Shown here one piece after another: positions 1 through 13,275 of a DNA stretch of 64,000 nucleotides. Numbering within the stretch: the first letter of the stretch is position 1; the number at the start of each line of letters is the position of its first letter. The stretch lies in contig CM043785.1 in NCBI GenBank assembly GCA_023974075.1, positions 22,013,169 through 22,077,168 on the forward strand. The letters run 5' to 3'. A program made the position numbers and the translations under genes. The notes beneath the pieces were generated by a model. It made no database searches, had not been told where the DNA came from, and saw only the letters and a program-made list of their open reading frames with translations. Origin of the DNA: Chaenocephalus aceratus (lineage: Eukaryota; Chordata; Actinopteri; Perciformes; Channichthyidae).

Positions 1-102
1 TTTTATCAAAGTCTTTTGCAGTGGACATTTTTGTCTCGAATGACTAATTTGCGTAGTCCAATCGAATGATACCGGAGGGTTAAATGAACCGATTTTTGTT
101 AA

Positions 103-545
103 AGCTCACCTATTACGCAGATTCCACGTTTTCATGTCTTTTATACATAAACATGTGTCCCCTCTGTGTAAAGAGATTCGGAAAGTTTCATTTTAACCTG
201 TCTGATGATGAGCTGATCAGATTTTGGCCACTTTGTGATGTCACAATGCTTTTTTGGGTTGTGTAACCATTAGCCAATCACCAACCAAGGTAATTCCCGC
301 CCACCTTATCACCTGAATCTCCTCCTAGAGCACCATTGTGTTCTTTTAAACCACATGTCTGGCAGAGAGGCGTGGCCAGCAGCAGCTCATTAGCATTTAA
401 AGGTACAGACACAGAATCAGCACTTTTGAAACAGGGCTAAAACAGAGGGGATTATGGGATGCTACAATGCATGATCTGTTTGGTATAACACTTCAGAGAC
501 CTGTTTTGTATATAACGGAGACCTATAATATATTGTTGAAAAATG
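103..545. mobile_element. Truncated TTAA-type MITE upstream of the first visible smu1 exon
   Basis: TTAA at 99-102 is followed by AGCTCACCTATTACGC, which resembles the left end of the element at 17744-18972. The stretch around 440-540 (GCATGATCTGTTTGGTAT, then CCTATAATATATTGTTGAA) resembles the right part of that same element (18860-18955). The final CCCCT-TTAA end is missing, so this copy is cut short near 545. It is a non-autonomous DNA transposon in a smu1 intron. Confidence 0.6.
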
Positions 546-625
546 AATAAGAGCTTCTGTTTTTTATTTTGTAATTTTTTGTACAGCTTTATGGGTCGGT
601 CAATTGTTCTGCGTCTCATTTTCAG

Positions 626-1810
626 AATCCATGCGCTGAGGTCAGGCACGACACTAAAGGAGTTGAATGGTCATTCATCGATTGTGACTGATGCTTCTTT
701 CACTCAAGATGGATTTCACATCATCAGTGCCTCCGCTGGCGGCACGGTTAAGGTATAAGATGAATATTATTTTAATGTCTATGCTGCATTGGTAATATTA
801 TGTAGCTGGGAGAGTGTATTAATGTCATATTTATGTACACATTTTAGATTTGGAATACAGAATCCGGAAAATGCATCCACACTTACAAAAATCTGTCCCA
901 CACATCAGAAGTTCCCGTCAACAACGTGATTCCTCTGCCCCAAAACCCAGAGCACTTTGTGATTTGTAACCGCTCCAACACGGTGGTCATCATGAGCATG
1001 CACGGTCAGGTGAGCGCTCTCTGACTTTTAATATACAAAATACACAATCAATATTCAAACTGATTGAACATCGGTACTTTCATGTGGAGATTGACTGCTT
1101 TTATAATACTGTGGGTTTCATCATCTGGGGAACATGACCAAACTGAGGAACCATAATAACAAGCTAGTTTGGCTAATAAAAAGTGAATGTTTTTTGAAAC
1201 TTTCCGAACTTCCATTGCTCGTTATACCTTCTTTGTCTTTATTTAATAGGAATTCATATTTTGGTTTTGCCAATACCCACACAATGTTGAAAATAAATGT
1301 ACAAACCGAATGTCCTTGCCTCTTTCTCTTCAGACTATTAAGACCTTCAGCTCAGACAGAGAGGAAAGGGCCAAGTTTGTATGCTGCACGCTGTCCCCCC
1401 GAGGGGAGTGGATTTACTGTGTGGGGGAGGACTTAGTGCTCTACTGCTTCAACTACACAACGGGGAGGCTGCAGAAAACTCTGACTGTAAGCCCTTCTGA
1501 TAATACTCACTCATTATCAAGTCTGTGCCAGGAGGCAGCTCATCTACATTGTGCTTGCAGTCATTTTCTTATCTAGTTATTTTTTAGTCACACTTGAAAC
1601 TCTGGATATGTCGGTGCTGCTGTAGAGAAGTATACAGCAGCTAACAAGGTAACAGTGAGCATGATGGGAAACGGAGAGTGTATGGTGATCTGTGCTCCTC
1701 TGCACCTGCAGGTTCATGAAAAAGCTGTAATTGGCATCGCTCACCACCCACATGAGAATCTGATCGCTACTTACAGTGAGGATGGACTCCTGAGGCTTTG
1801 GAAACCTTAA
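626..1810 (+). CDS. smu1: SMU1 WD40-repeat splicing factor, 3' end only (divergent copy)
   Basis: SMU1 is a nuclear spliceosome-associated WD40 protein that works with RED/IK in B-complex activation and alternative splicing. Four exons are visible: 626-752, 848-1009, 1334-1486 and 1712-1810 (TAA at 1808-1810), each bounded by AG and GT. They encode the last WD repeats: [50 protein letters not shown] and [17 protein letters not shown], ending LWKP as in known SMU1 proteins. The N-terminal LisH/CTLH part and first repeats lie outside the window. By memory of the human protein the match is only moderate for such a conserved family; for example SASSDGT is SASAGGT here. It may therefore be a duplicate (teleosts have smu1a and smu1b). 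AATAAA signals lie downstream at 2741 and 3444. Confidence 0.9.
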
Positions 1811-4538
1811 ACTGTCTCCTGCATCCTGATACAGAAGAGGGCTAGACACATGGGTATAAAGCAATTTAGTTATTTCTATGTAATGAAAAAAGATGGACGT
1901 ATTAAACAAATTAATCACAAGGTCTATTAAGTAGCTGGTCTTGAGCTTTAAGGTCATATCCAATTGATCTTTATCTGAAGATGTTGTCATGGAAGTGCAG
2001 GTGTAAAACTTCCAGCACTTTCTTTTCTTTTTATCAATGTTGGCACAAAAGATGATGTTCCAAATTAATCTTTGAATTCAATGGTTTTTAAGATTATTCC
2101 TTATTACAACCCCTCATGTGCTGAAAAGCACCACACAAGAGCTACGTAACAGACCCTGTGGTGAAGTTGTTTCCTGAATGTATTCAAATGTAAACGTTGA
2201 ACCTCAGCCATTAATTGCTATTTTTTATCAATTGTGATAATTTATCTGCTAATCATTTAAAAATGTCAACAGATTTTAGACACAGCGAATGCAAGTTGTG
2301 TTACGTTGGAGGGTGGATAAGAAAGATTTAGCAACATAAGGGGAAAATGTCAAAATAATAATGTTGTCAAATGAAAACATTTAAACGCGTGCAAAATGCT
2401 AAATCTAAATGGAAACGAGGTTATAATGATTTTCATCTGTCTTTTGAAAATGAAAGGATTCCATATATATATTCTTTATCTTCCTATTGCCAATGAATCC
2501 CATGAATGACGACAACCAACTATACTTTGCCTACTTTCCTAACGTGTTTGTGGCACCTTAAAGTCCTTTGGTTTTTACTAAAAATTTGGAAAAAAGCTAA
2601 ATATTAGTTTTTTCAACAAATTATAATCCAAAATGAGTAAATAATGTATTTGTTGGTGACTGGATTTAGCTGCGTATTAATACACATTTGGTGCTCTGAG
2701 TATTTACAGCTGAAGTATGGTGCATGTGGGTTGGCCTCTTAATAAACTACAGTACCCATGTTCATGGTAATATTTGAACATGTTTCCTACTCTGTCGCTC
2801 ACTGATGTGTTTTTATTTTAAAGGCACAGAGAAATGCTCTGTCTTTTGATCCAAAGCTGTACGAGGGAGACATTTACTGTTAGTTTTGGTCTTTTCATTT
2901 GACAATAAGAAAATCACAGGAATATCACAAATGATTCTTTAAGCAAAGTCTTAAACTAATGTTTTTACTCTAAATGGGTCTTAATTGATATATTTTTACA
3001 AAATATTTGTCAATTCAAACAATATTTTTCTCATAGATGTTCTATAATCTGTAAGGTTTTTGATTTTTAAAAGCTGCACACACCTCCTTCCTGTGAACCT
3101 AACTTCACCAGTTCAGTTTATATTCTCACTTTCATGTCTTCTGTCTTTATTAGACAAACATATGCATGTTGGTGAACTGTTGTCGACATATTAATAAGAA
3201 AAAATGCCTAGTTTGGGCTTAAACAAACAATATCAGGTAAATGATTTGTCACCTTTTGTGTATAATACTTTTTTTAACTTGAATTCAGAAGAAATGTGTT
3301 TTGTCCTCTGTACTCCCCGCATGCTACCTCATGAACTGTCTAAATGTGGCTCTACAATAATGTTTTTAGTGAAAATCTGCATGATGACTAACGATAAACC
3401 TCAATGGAGCTCCAGTGACACATTCTGTATCCTGTGTGTATATAATAAATGTATTTAACATGTTAAGATGTGTCATTCTGCTGCACTGACTCTAAAATGT
3501 GTTGCTGTGCATCAGGTGCCTGTTGCCGACCAGTTTTTATTATTTGTACTACAGTATTTAGTCTTTTCTATCGTCTGTCTCTTTACTATCATCCATATTT
3601 TATTGTTGCAATAATAATGTTTATTCATCACACTGTACTTTGTTTTTATTGTTATATATAATACTGCCAGTTATGTTGATGAATATAAATACAATTAAAG
3701 ATCTTTTATAATTTCCAGTGTTTGTGACATTTAAAAAAATATATATAACCCTCACCAAGGAATCTGATGTTTCCTAAATGCAGAGGAAATATATATATTT
3801 ATTTTTTTATTAACCTAAATAACAAAATGATAGAATATATTTGAAACAAAATATATGCTTGTCTGTACAAAATAAATACGAAGTTTCAAACTGTTGTTGA
3901 ACCGTCCGTCCAAAGTCAAACGATATTCAATTGACTATACTAGTACATATTCATAAACAGTAAATAAAATCATTTCCTACCAATAGATTGTTGCAGCTCT
4001 ATTGTAGAATGTGTGTAATGTTCTGTGGCATTGCTGACGGCAAGCAGAAAAAAAAAGCAAGAAGAAATAAAGCGAAATGAGTTAGCAAAGAAAACCATGG
4101 TCAGGAGAAGTTAACACCAAAAGCAGGAAAATAAAACATCACTCACAGTAACGCCACAATTTAGAGAGACCATCAAACGGCATTTAATTAGAAAACATGA
4201 ACATAATTTATGTTTGGTCCTAACACACACACACATAGCATCAATCATTAGAAACTTAACAACACGTATTTCAGTTGATTCCACTGACATTATGAGTACT
4301 CATTATTTTGCATCGATTTCAACAATTGAAGGAATCTCCCTTGCGATGAGCATAGTCATGTTTTACAATATCCAAGGCAAAGTCATCACTGAAAAAAACC
4401 AAACTGAAAAGTTCAAGTTGTTATGGTAAGGCTTTTACACAGGCAGACACATTAAAGAGGCTTCAGCTCAGAGTTCAATAACCTCCCCACAACACGTTTG
4501 GCAAAACATTGAGGGCGGAAAATATGAAATGAAGACAC
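1811..4538. other. smu1 3' UTR and intergenic DNA
   Basis: This stretch is AT-rich. AATAAA hexamers at 2741 and 3444 are candidate smu1 polyadenylation signals. I see no exon series with coding character on either strand and no recognisable repeat with clear ends. Confidence 0.5.
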
Positions 4539-4541
4539 TTA

Positions 4542-5465
4542 GGCCCCGGCCACACGAGGACGATAACGGTCGTTTCCGTTACCGTTTTGTAGACCATTCG
4601 GCCACAATAGGACGACAGAATACGGCACTAAACGACTACGGTAACGATAACGGGTCCCAAGGTGGATAGAACGGCATACGCAACGCTCTGGGGGGTCCAA
4701 CGGCTATGTGTGTACGCCCTATACGATCGTTTTCTGATAATGATGAGGCAATAGCCCCGCCTCTCCCCACCTCTGCTGCTCACCCCCGCGTCAAAGTAAA
4801 CTGCACCCTGAATTCAGATTATTTATCTTTCTCTCGATATGGACCTAAACGCGAGTGAAGTCTAATCTGACAGGACGGAGGCACGCAGCTCTGCTCACCT
4901 GCAGCTCCTCCCGCTGTGATGCACCGCTCAAACTACCTAAACTAGTTATAAATATGTTTATTTTTACTGTCGGCCGGGTCACTCATTACTGGATCAGATG
5001 CTGCATGAGACAGACACTGACGCTGTCCGAAGAGAGGGAGGAAAAAGAGAGGCTCCGTGTATTTTATTATTATATTATATAGATTTGTTAGTCATTTGTT
5101 TTAAAGCTCAATAAATAACAAAGAAGACCTTTGACTGGCACTTTTATAATTTTGTCGGAAGATTTCAACTTTAATACACGTTGACTGGCGAAAAACTCTG
5201 CCCGGTTCCCTCGGCCCCCACCGCGGAGAATAAACAGAAGGGCAACCATGATAACCATGCTTCTTCACTGCTTTTGTGGAGGATGTTACAGCGCCACGTA
5301 CAGGCTCCTGCATATGTACTGCAGCTTTTCCAGCGGTTGGAGCTAAACGGAGCTGTCTCGTGTGGACAGACACTATCCGGTGAATATTGCGTGTGGACGG
5401 AAACTTTTTTGCGATTGTGTTTATCCTATGCGTTTAGCCGTTTTCGTCCTTGTGTGGCCGGGGCC
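4542..5465. mobile_element. PIF/Harbinger-type MITE with GGCCCCGGCCACAC termini
   Basis: The left end GGCCCCGGCCACACGAGGAC and the reverse complement of the right end, GGCCCCGGCCACACAAGGAC, form terminal inverted repeats. TTA flanks both sides (4539-4541 and 5466-5468), fitting the 3-bp TWA target duplication of PIF/Harbinger. No transposase is present. Internally, about 5215-5340 is homologous in inverted orientation to 18011-18145 in a different element (see findings). Confidence 0.8.
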
Positions 5466-6636
5466 TTAAAATCCAGATTTAGGTTTTTTCTTTTCTTTTT
5501 CTAATGATTTTTAAAATCACATACCTGCAATAAGCTCAAGAAGATTCAATGTTTAAAATCACAATTTAACATTAATCACAGTTTTTTGTAAAACTTGTGG
5601 GGGAACTTGGCACACTTTTTAAAATGAAAAGACATGAAGACATTTTGGACCCGTCTTAAGAAGCAGGTTCTTTGAGTTTTAAGAGAACTTGTTTGCCAAA
5701 TAAAAGCCCCGAACCACATCAAATCAAGAACACAGAATGATGTTTAAATATTATTTCTGAATCCACGTTATCCACATAGCTTACGTCTTTAAGACCCTCT
5801 TACCTCCAACCTGTTTTGTTGACCTTTTTTTTTTTAACCGGTTTCCTACCTTGCTATTTATGTCTTATTTGGCTCATATCTAACTGTGTTGTTTATATCC
5901 AAACAAAAACGGAATGCAGCTCAAACATTATATATTAAACTAAACTTTAATATATGTCTGGATAATCTACATTAGTGGCTTAAACCTAAATACTGCCATG
6001 CCTGAATCATTATCACCTTTAGTCGCAGTTCACGTCTTCTTGCCACATTTTCAAGATTGTTAAGAAATGTGTAGAAAATAGCCCTTGAAAGGGTCAAACA
6101 GCAGAAATGTTTCAACTCAATGCCCCCCCCCTCACCATCATCTGAAGATTGGGTCTTTACAACGGATTGAACAAGTCACCAACAATTGGTTCACAACAAC
6201 AGCTGATCTAGCAACACTATAAAAAAAGATTATTCTCATATTAATATTGGCATCTGTTTTAGTGTAAATGCATAAAAAGCAGGCAGTCTTTGTTCAGACA
6301 AAAGTCTCTCTTAAGCCTCTGTGATACCCCTCGCCTCTTATCACAGTGTGATTGAAAAAAAGAAACAAATAAAAGTCCCAGAGATGAAGAGGAATCCCAT
6401 TCTCCCAGATCGGAGTTGAATCCAGGAGCTTCAGGATACTCTTCTCCATTCAATCAGTATTAAAATAATATATCAAGAGGGGGTTGATACACCTTTTTCT
6501 GATTCAGATTGACAGAATACTTCAACAGTTGTTATCTTACGAGAAAAAATTAAATAAAAAGTGCACAAAAATCCAAAAAGGTGCCTTTCTGTAGAGATGA
6601 GGGTCGGGCTGAGGGATGATGGAGGCCAGTTGTTGT
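5466..6636. other. dnaja1 3' UTR and intergenic DNA
   Basis: The part next to 6637 is probably the dnaja1 3' untranslated region (minus strand). The rest is AT-rich and I see no gene in it. Confidence 0.5.
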
Positions 6637-9600
6637 TTAGGACGTCTGGCACTGAACTCCCCCCGGGCTGGCGTAGTCCTCTTCCTCCATGTAGTAGTAC
6701 TGATTGTTTCTTCTTCTCTTCTCCATGTCGCAGTCCTCCAGGTCGGCGTAGATGTAGAGGTCGTCGTCCATGCTCTCTGGCTGCTCTGCATCCGGCTTCT
6801 CTGGGAAGAAGCGCTCCAGCTCCTTCAGCCTGTCCTTGGAGAGGAAATTGGCTTTCGGGAACACCACCTGTAGGAAAACAGCAAACTTGTAACTCCTCAG
6901 CCTTGTCCGTTTAGTATTGAGATTATTTTTGTTAAGTAAATTAAAAGGCATAAGTGAAACAAATCTAGGTTTTATAACTTTGACGGAGACATATGTTCAA
7001 TGTGGGGGAGACAATGTGCAAATCTGATTCTCTGAAGATTGTCAAGAGTTCATGAGAACACAGCTTATTAGGCTCATATCAATCTATTGTCTTGTACAGA
7101 AAGAAAAGCATATGAAAAAAAAAGAGAAAAAGAATGAAAGAAAGACAATGAATATGAATATTAGTCTTCCTACCGTGAAGTTAATAATAAGACGCCCCTT
7201 CTCAAACGGCCTGCGGTACATGGGCATCCCTTCATTCACGACGCACTTTGTGTCTCCAGGCTTGATCAACTCCCCTGTGATTAAGGAAATGGGTCACTTT
7301 AGGCAGGACAATCAGAAACACTTCTCTCGTCATTTTAAATAATGTTGCCAATCCCATATGAATGCATCGGGGCCAGGGCATACCCTATTAATTGTTTTCA
7401 GCAAAGATCAGGTGTTTTTGAAACTTCTTACACTTAGCAACGTAATGTACCATCATCTTTCAATTTGGAAAAAATAGAAATGAGATGTCTCATGTTGTCT
7501 TAGCCGGCCAGATCACACCATTAACGGTTTGTTTTATTTGCACAACAGTTTGACTGATTTAAAAGACCGTTAATTAGCTAAATCTGGGCATTCATATATT
7601 TGATCAACATCAGTGGAGCATCAATACAGTGAAGTGTGGAGTGCAATGAATAACTCTCCACAAACACACTCACGACTCAGCAGTGTTCATTCCGCTGCAT
7701 GTGTGTGTGTGTGACAGCTAACAGCTATATGAGTGACTGATGTCTGTTAGATGAACCAGCCCTGCTAACTATGACAAATGTTGATGCATATCATTTCAAA
7801 TGTTAATCAGATGTTTCTTTTTCTTCTTTGTAATCCTGGTGCAGGAAATCCTTTGGCTCACCAGGGTTTGAGGTGATGAGGAGAGTTCTGTTGTCCATTG
7901 TCTGAACGGGCTTCTTGAAACCACACAGAGCCTCCACCAGCTGTAGCTCTATGGACATGACCAGGTCCTCTCCTTTCCTGATGACAGCAAGAAGAGTAGA
8001 AAAAAAGGAAAGGAAAAACAAGGTGATGTTAGCGTGTTGCTATGTAGCACAGGGTACAAAATCAGCTACTAATAGGTCAAGATTTAAAAGCAATGTGAAT
8101 TTGATTGTGTTTAACTTCAAACAGCAATGCAAAATGAGGCTTTGGGTTATTATTAAGATGTATACTGACATCTGGTGTTTAAAATTGATGCTTCAACTAT
8201 GACATATACTACTTGAGTATTCAAAAACCAGGTATATATATTCCCTCTACAAGCTGCATTAATCGACCATACAAGAATCTTAGAATTACTATCTCTCATT
8301 CATCTGGTTGCATCTTAGAATTTATTTAATGTATTATCTTAATAGTTATCACTAGATCAAACAGCATTTAATTGTATTTCACTGAACAATATTTAACCTT
8401 ACATTCTGTGTCTTTCACCTGCAATGTTTTATTCAAATTTTTCGTACTCTGTTAATAAAACCCTTGACTCATATACATACAAACAAAAAAGACACATGAT
8501 AAGAGAAAATATTACCTTGTGAAAGTTGAATGTTCTCTCTGGTCCAAGACAATGATGATGTCCCCTGGCTCGATGCCCGGCTCCTGGTCTCCCTCTCCAT
8601 GGAAAACGATCTTCTGGCCATCTCTCATTCCTGTGGAAGTTAAATCATCCGTATTTGTTTTTTCTTGTTCGCTGGTCAGACAGTCAGAGAAACATTTAGA
8701 TAAGCTCTCTCTTCAATCTCTTACCTTTGTCGATGTGGACCTCCAGGACCTTCTTCTGCCTCATGATCTTCCTCCCCACGCAGGTTTTGCAGCGGTCCTT
8801 GTGGCTGATCCTCTGGCCCTGGCCCTGGCAGCTGTGGCACACGGTGGACACCTGCTGCACCATGCCTGGGACCAGCTGGTGCATACGGACCTGCATCCCT
8901 GTGCCGTGGCAGGACATGCACATCTGGGCCGCTCCTTTCCGACTCCCACGACCTGCCGAGAGAAATAAACAGTCAGCACACAAGGTTCACTGAGAACTAC
9001 ACCTGCACTCACTTGTCTGTGTTGGATATAGAGTGTGTGTTACATGTAGGGGGATCAGGTGCCAACAAGCAACATGCGGGACATGTGACTGCATTGCTAA
9101 GAGCTAGATTAGATGTTTATATAAATGTCTATCTAACAACATTTATATGAAACTATAAGCTTATAAATATGAATAACAACACTTTACTTTGGTTTAATGT
9201 TTCCACAAACTATGCAAGTGAAGGAATTAAATATATTTGTTTTAAATGGAATTAACATAACAAATTATTATGACCAGAGAATGACCGGAGCTATTTTACT
9301 GCCACAGTCTGCTGACCTGTGCAACCGATTGCTGCACAGTGTGCTAAACGTTTATTAAATCAGCTGCTGTTACCTCAGTTATTTTGGTTTCAGGAGGAAT
9401 GTATCCATCGATCGATATTTTCTTTATGGGCCAGCCGTTTTTTGTGAGTTACAGGGAAGCGTCTCTTCAAAACATATTCACCTCTGGGAGTAATTTTTTA
9501 AAAATCTGGCAAATCTGACAATAACTCCACCGGCTCCACCCATAAATTAATACATTTCTCTGTTGATTGATTGACATCTGACACAGCTAATGGGGATGAT

Positions 9601-12600
9601 AGCCCTCTCGTTTTCTACACACCTTTGTATAAAAGCCTTTAAGACGGGCGACTGTCAATCAAATGCGGGACATCGGCTACATTTGTGGGACAAATTATAA
9701 AAATGCTGCACAAAGCGGGAAACCTGGTCACCCAAGTTACATGTTGTGATCATGGATGTTTCCCCTGGTTTCTGTTATGTGATTGTGATGTGCTGTATCT
9801 GACATGTATGTAGGAACGTGTGTTGTTTGCAATTTATTGTTCTCTTTTATCCTTTGACCTGCATCTACTTGTCTTTCATCCTTTTTTTTTATAACTAATG
9901 CTGTTGATGTATTGTGATTTTAAGGGTGACCATTATCATCTGGCCGGGGACAACAGCTGGAAATTAGCAATGTTTGCTAAAGCTGCCCCATTTACTGTGT
10001 TGTGTGACAGTTGATCAATGGGGACTGTCCACGACACTATAAACAAATAAACTAAACACAAGATGACAAAGATGAAGGCACTTTCTGTTCAAGGTCCGGC
10101 ACATATAATAAAGTGTGGTGTCATGGCGAGCGAGTACTGGATTACATTTATAAGACTGAGGTGTTTGTGATTGAACAAAGAGGCTTTTCATGGCCTGCTT
10201 TCGTCTGTGTTTGCTTGAAAGCGTTCTAGTATTTAGGGGTGCAACAACTAATCGACTTAATCGATAACCAAATTAGTTGCCAACTAATTCAATCGTCGAT
10301 TTGTTGGTGACGTCATCACGTGTGTTTTACGCGCCGTTAAGCTCCAACGTTATTGGTCTTTTTATCGGTACTGGAGACATTTAAAAAATATATGTCATGT
10401 ATTGTTGCTACAAAAACATTATATCGCAGTCATAGTGTCGCCAACTCGTTTCTAATATGCAAAAAGACAAACAAATGCGTCTATGGTGTATTTTCGATCA
10501 GACGAGAGATCTCTCCCCCGTCTGTGTGCGAGGGGGCGGGGCAGTTTACACACACGCAGCTGCTACATGCAGCAACACACTGCGGAGATGGCGGAGAGAA
10601 CACACTCCGAGGTGTGGTTAAACTTTACCCGTCTTGAGGTGGACAATGCTCGTTGCCAAAAGTGCAATAAGAGTTTAGCATGTAAGGGCGGTAACACGAG
10701 CAATGTCTCTAAACATTTAGCAAAAGTGCTCCACATTCAGACGGAGGAATGCACCGGGTTCCACTGTCTTTCTAGTAGCTCTGTAGCCCCATCCACGAGT
10801 AACGTTTCCACGTCAGGTGTTATGTATGCTAGCAGCAACACACGGAGTTAACTACATTATACAAACATGGGTTAATGATTAGAGGTAACCGAGTTATTTA
10901 GTTTGTTAAAGTTTCAGCTATTCTGTTTACAGTTCTGTCATCAGATTATTTAATACGATTTGTTAAAACATTGTTGTTTCTTTTGATGTGAAATATTATT
11001 TACTTTAAATAAAAAGCAATGTTAATTTTGTTCAAAATGTGTTTAGTTAATTTAATAATATATGTCTTTTTGAATCAAGTATTCATCTTTATTGTTTTCA
11101 TTGCTAGTTTCCACATGCCTAAAACAACCTCAAGCTAAATCTAAAAGTTGATGGCTAAATAAGAGCGTTTGAGAAATTGTGCAAGGCATACAAGTCAGAA
11201 TAGTCGATTTATCGTTTCATTAATCGATAGATTAATCGATTATCAAATTAGTCGTTTGTTGCAGTCCTAGTATTACATAACAAGGTCTGTGATAAATACT
11301 TACAAGTACACAGAAAGTATAGCAGAAGACATACCTTCACATCTCTCACAAATAGTGTTCTTCTGAAGGGCCAGTTTCCTTGTAGCTCCGTTATAAAGAT
11401 CATCCAGCGTCACTGAAATCTGATGAACAATGTTCTTTCCTGGGACGGGACAAATCAGATTTCTTGGAATAAGGTTGACAGTTGGAGAGATTTTTACAAG
11501 ACACTCCTTGTATCAGTTTCCTTCAAATAACATTCAACATACCCAACATAAATCCTAATAATCCTAATTACAGAACAAGAGAAACTGGGATGAGAGATGA
11601 TACTGGGCATTATGTGGAGAGCAGCTGTGTGTTTACTTCTCTATTAAGGCTCAGGAGGTTTTATAGCCAAACCGCATGGTCACACATACAATCATAAGTT
11701 ACTATGCAGCCAGTTAGGACTTCATTGATCATGCTTTCTCCACAGCCCTGTGTTTTGGCTTTAATTCGGTTACAGTTCTTGGTCTCATGGCAAAGTATAT
11801 CCAGAATATTTGTGTGGTTTTGACTGTTGATCCGACAAAACAAGAAACACACATTAATCAATTCTGAAAATAATCATTTGTTTGGCCAAAAATGAACTAA
11901 GTGTTCCATATTTCAACTTCATGCTAGTTAAAAGAAGAGGCTCTGGCCAAGAAGAAAAACATTATTGCTTTATAACACTGACAAGAAAAACCGACACATC
12001 AAATCTTAGCTAAAAACATTATGCAAGTTTAAGGATTAAATCTTAAATGTTTTTTACCTTTTCTCTCTCTGTGCATCCGACTACCCCCACCAAAGAACAA
12101 GTCAAAGATGTCCATGGGCGATGCAAAGTTCCCACCACAACCCCCTCCTCCACCAGACCCTCCTTCCTTTATAGCCTTTTCTCCTCCACGGTCATACACC
12201 TCTCTCTTCTTGGCATCTGACAAAACCTCATATGCCTGTGAGATCTGCTTGAACTACATGTCAAATAAAGAAAAAACATATAATATATTACAACATATAC
12301 AATTGTTTATGTAATATATACAAGTTATCTACCTTGCTGACGTGTGCACAATTAATAGGTGAGGTCTGATTATACCATAGCCCTTTAAATACTTTTTTAT
12401 ATGGCCTCTACAAATGGCAAAAGAACATTTTGATAAAATCTACCAAACGAAAGAAAAGCCTGATTCCTTAGATCAATGTATTAATATCTTTCATCCTGAA
12501 ATATTTTAAGACGTGCACATTAATAAGGCTGTATTTCAAGTATAAGACTGCTACCCTTACCAATAAATGTGGACATTTCTATAACATATGTTTCCTTTTC

Positions 12601-12764
12601 TATGTAAGAAAAAGGACTGCAAACAGTCTTACCTTCTCTCCTTCTGTGGGGTTTTTGTCGGGGTGATATTTCAAGGCTAGTTTGCGATAGGCCCTTTTCA
12701 GTTCATCTGGAGTGGCATTAGGTTTCACACCCAACGTGTCATAGAAGCCCGTTTCCTTCACCAT
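6637..12764 (-). CDS. dnaja1: Type I HSP40 co-chaperone, DnaJ subfamily A member 1-like
   Basis: DNAJA1 is a cytosolic Hsp70 co-chaperone that delivers clients and stimulates Hsp70 ATPase. Coding exons, in gene order, are 12764-12633, 12253-12058, 11439-11335, 8952-8725, 8630-8516, 7977-7862, 7274-7174 and 6867-6637. They sum to 407 codons with every splice phase consistent (about 397 residues in the human protein, from memory). The J domain begins [18 protein letters not shown] and has the HPD motif (YHPDKNP). A Gly-rich linker ([11 protein letters not shown]) follows, then four zinc motifs [24 protein letters not shown] and CKTCVGRK, the substrate-binding C-domains, an acidic tail and a CQTS CaaX box for farnesylation. 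A non-coding first exon lies near 14358-14440, so translation starts in exon 2. Synteny with aptx and smu1 favours dnaja1 over dnaja4. Confidence 0.93.
9048..9736. mobile_element. hAT-like MITE in a dnaja1 intron
   Basis: An exact 8-bp duplication TTACATGT flanks the element (9040-9047 and 9737-9744). The ends AGGGGGATCAGGTGCC and, reversed, CTTGGGTGACCAGGTTTCCC are imperfect inverted repeats. An 8-bp duplication is typical of hAT transposons. No coding capacity is visible. Confidence 0.65.
10235..11267 (+). mobile_element. hAT element remnant with BED zinc finger
   Basis: The left end AGGGGTGCAACAACTAATCG and reversed right end GGACTGCAACAAACGACTAAT form imperfect inverted repeats. The flanks TAGTATTT and TAGTATTA make a near-perfect 8-bp duplication. 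Within about 10585-10790 a reading frame encodes HSEVWLNF, then [18 protein letters not shown] and SKHLAKVLH. That is the layout of a BED zinc finger, the DNA-binding start of many hAT transposases. No catalytic domain follows, so the copy cannot move itself. Confidence 0.75.
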
Positions 12765-13137
12765 GATTTTCTTTCACCGACAAACCTTGGAAAATCTGAA
12801 GAAAGATGAAAACATATCACACATTTAGTTAGTGTTTAGCTCTTAAACACCTTCAAAATCTACACAATGTGCCTACCAGTATTGATAATAAAAGAGAAAC
12901 AACATGGCAATAAAGTACGAGCCTGCACCATGTCATTGTGACAAGAGGAAGACATTCTTTTAAACATGAAAAAACATTCAAAGCACATCATCATCTGGCT
13001 GAACTGTGAGAGAGGACCTCATGTTGTTGGATGTGAACATGTGAGGGTTGTAGTTAGCTTGAAAAAGGACTCAATTGTAATATATGCTTTATGCCTTTTT
13101 ATTATTCTAACATTAATTGCAACATCTCAAACATTCT

Positions 13138-13275
13138 CTTGCACTTTTTTATTTGTTGTATGTCTTATATATATATATTCATGTTGCATTGTTGGAGGAG
13201 CCTGTGACTTAAATTTTGCATTGCCATATCTAAAATGTAGCTACTGTGCACATGACAATAAAGCCTTGAATTGAA
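13138..13275 (+). mobile_element. LINE 3' tail fragment
   Basis: The text TGTTGCATTGTTGGAGGAGC ... GTGCACATGACAATAAAGCC followed by TTGAATTGAATTGAATG is closely matched at 37106-37200. The shared AATAAAG-type tail and short terminal repeats suggest 3' ends of the same non-LTR retrotransposon family. The family cannot be named from this fragment. It lies in dnaja1 intron 1. Confidence 0.5.

Noticed and set aside
10353..10851. Domesticated BED-finger gene
   Set aside because: It lies between hAT ends with a near-perfect 8-bp duplication and has no downstream catalytic or host exons, so a decayed transposon is simpler.
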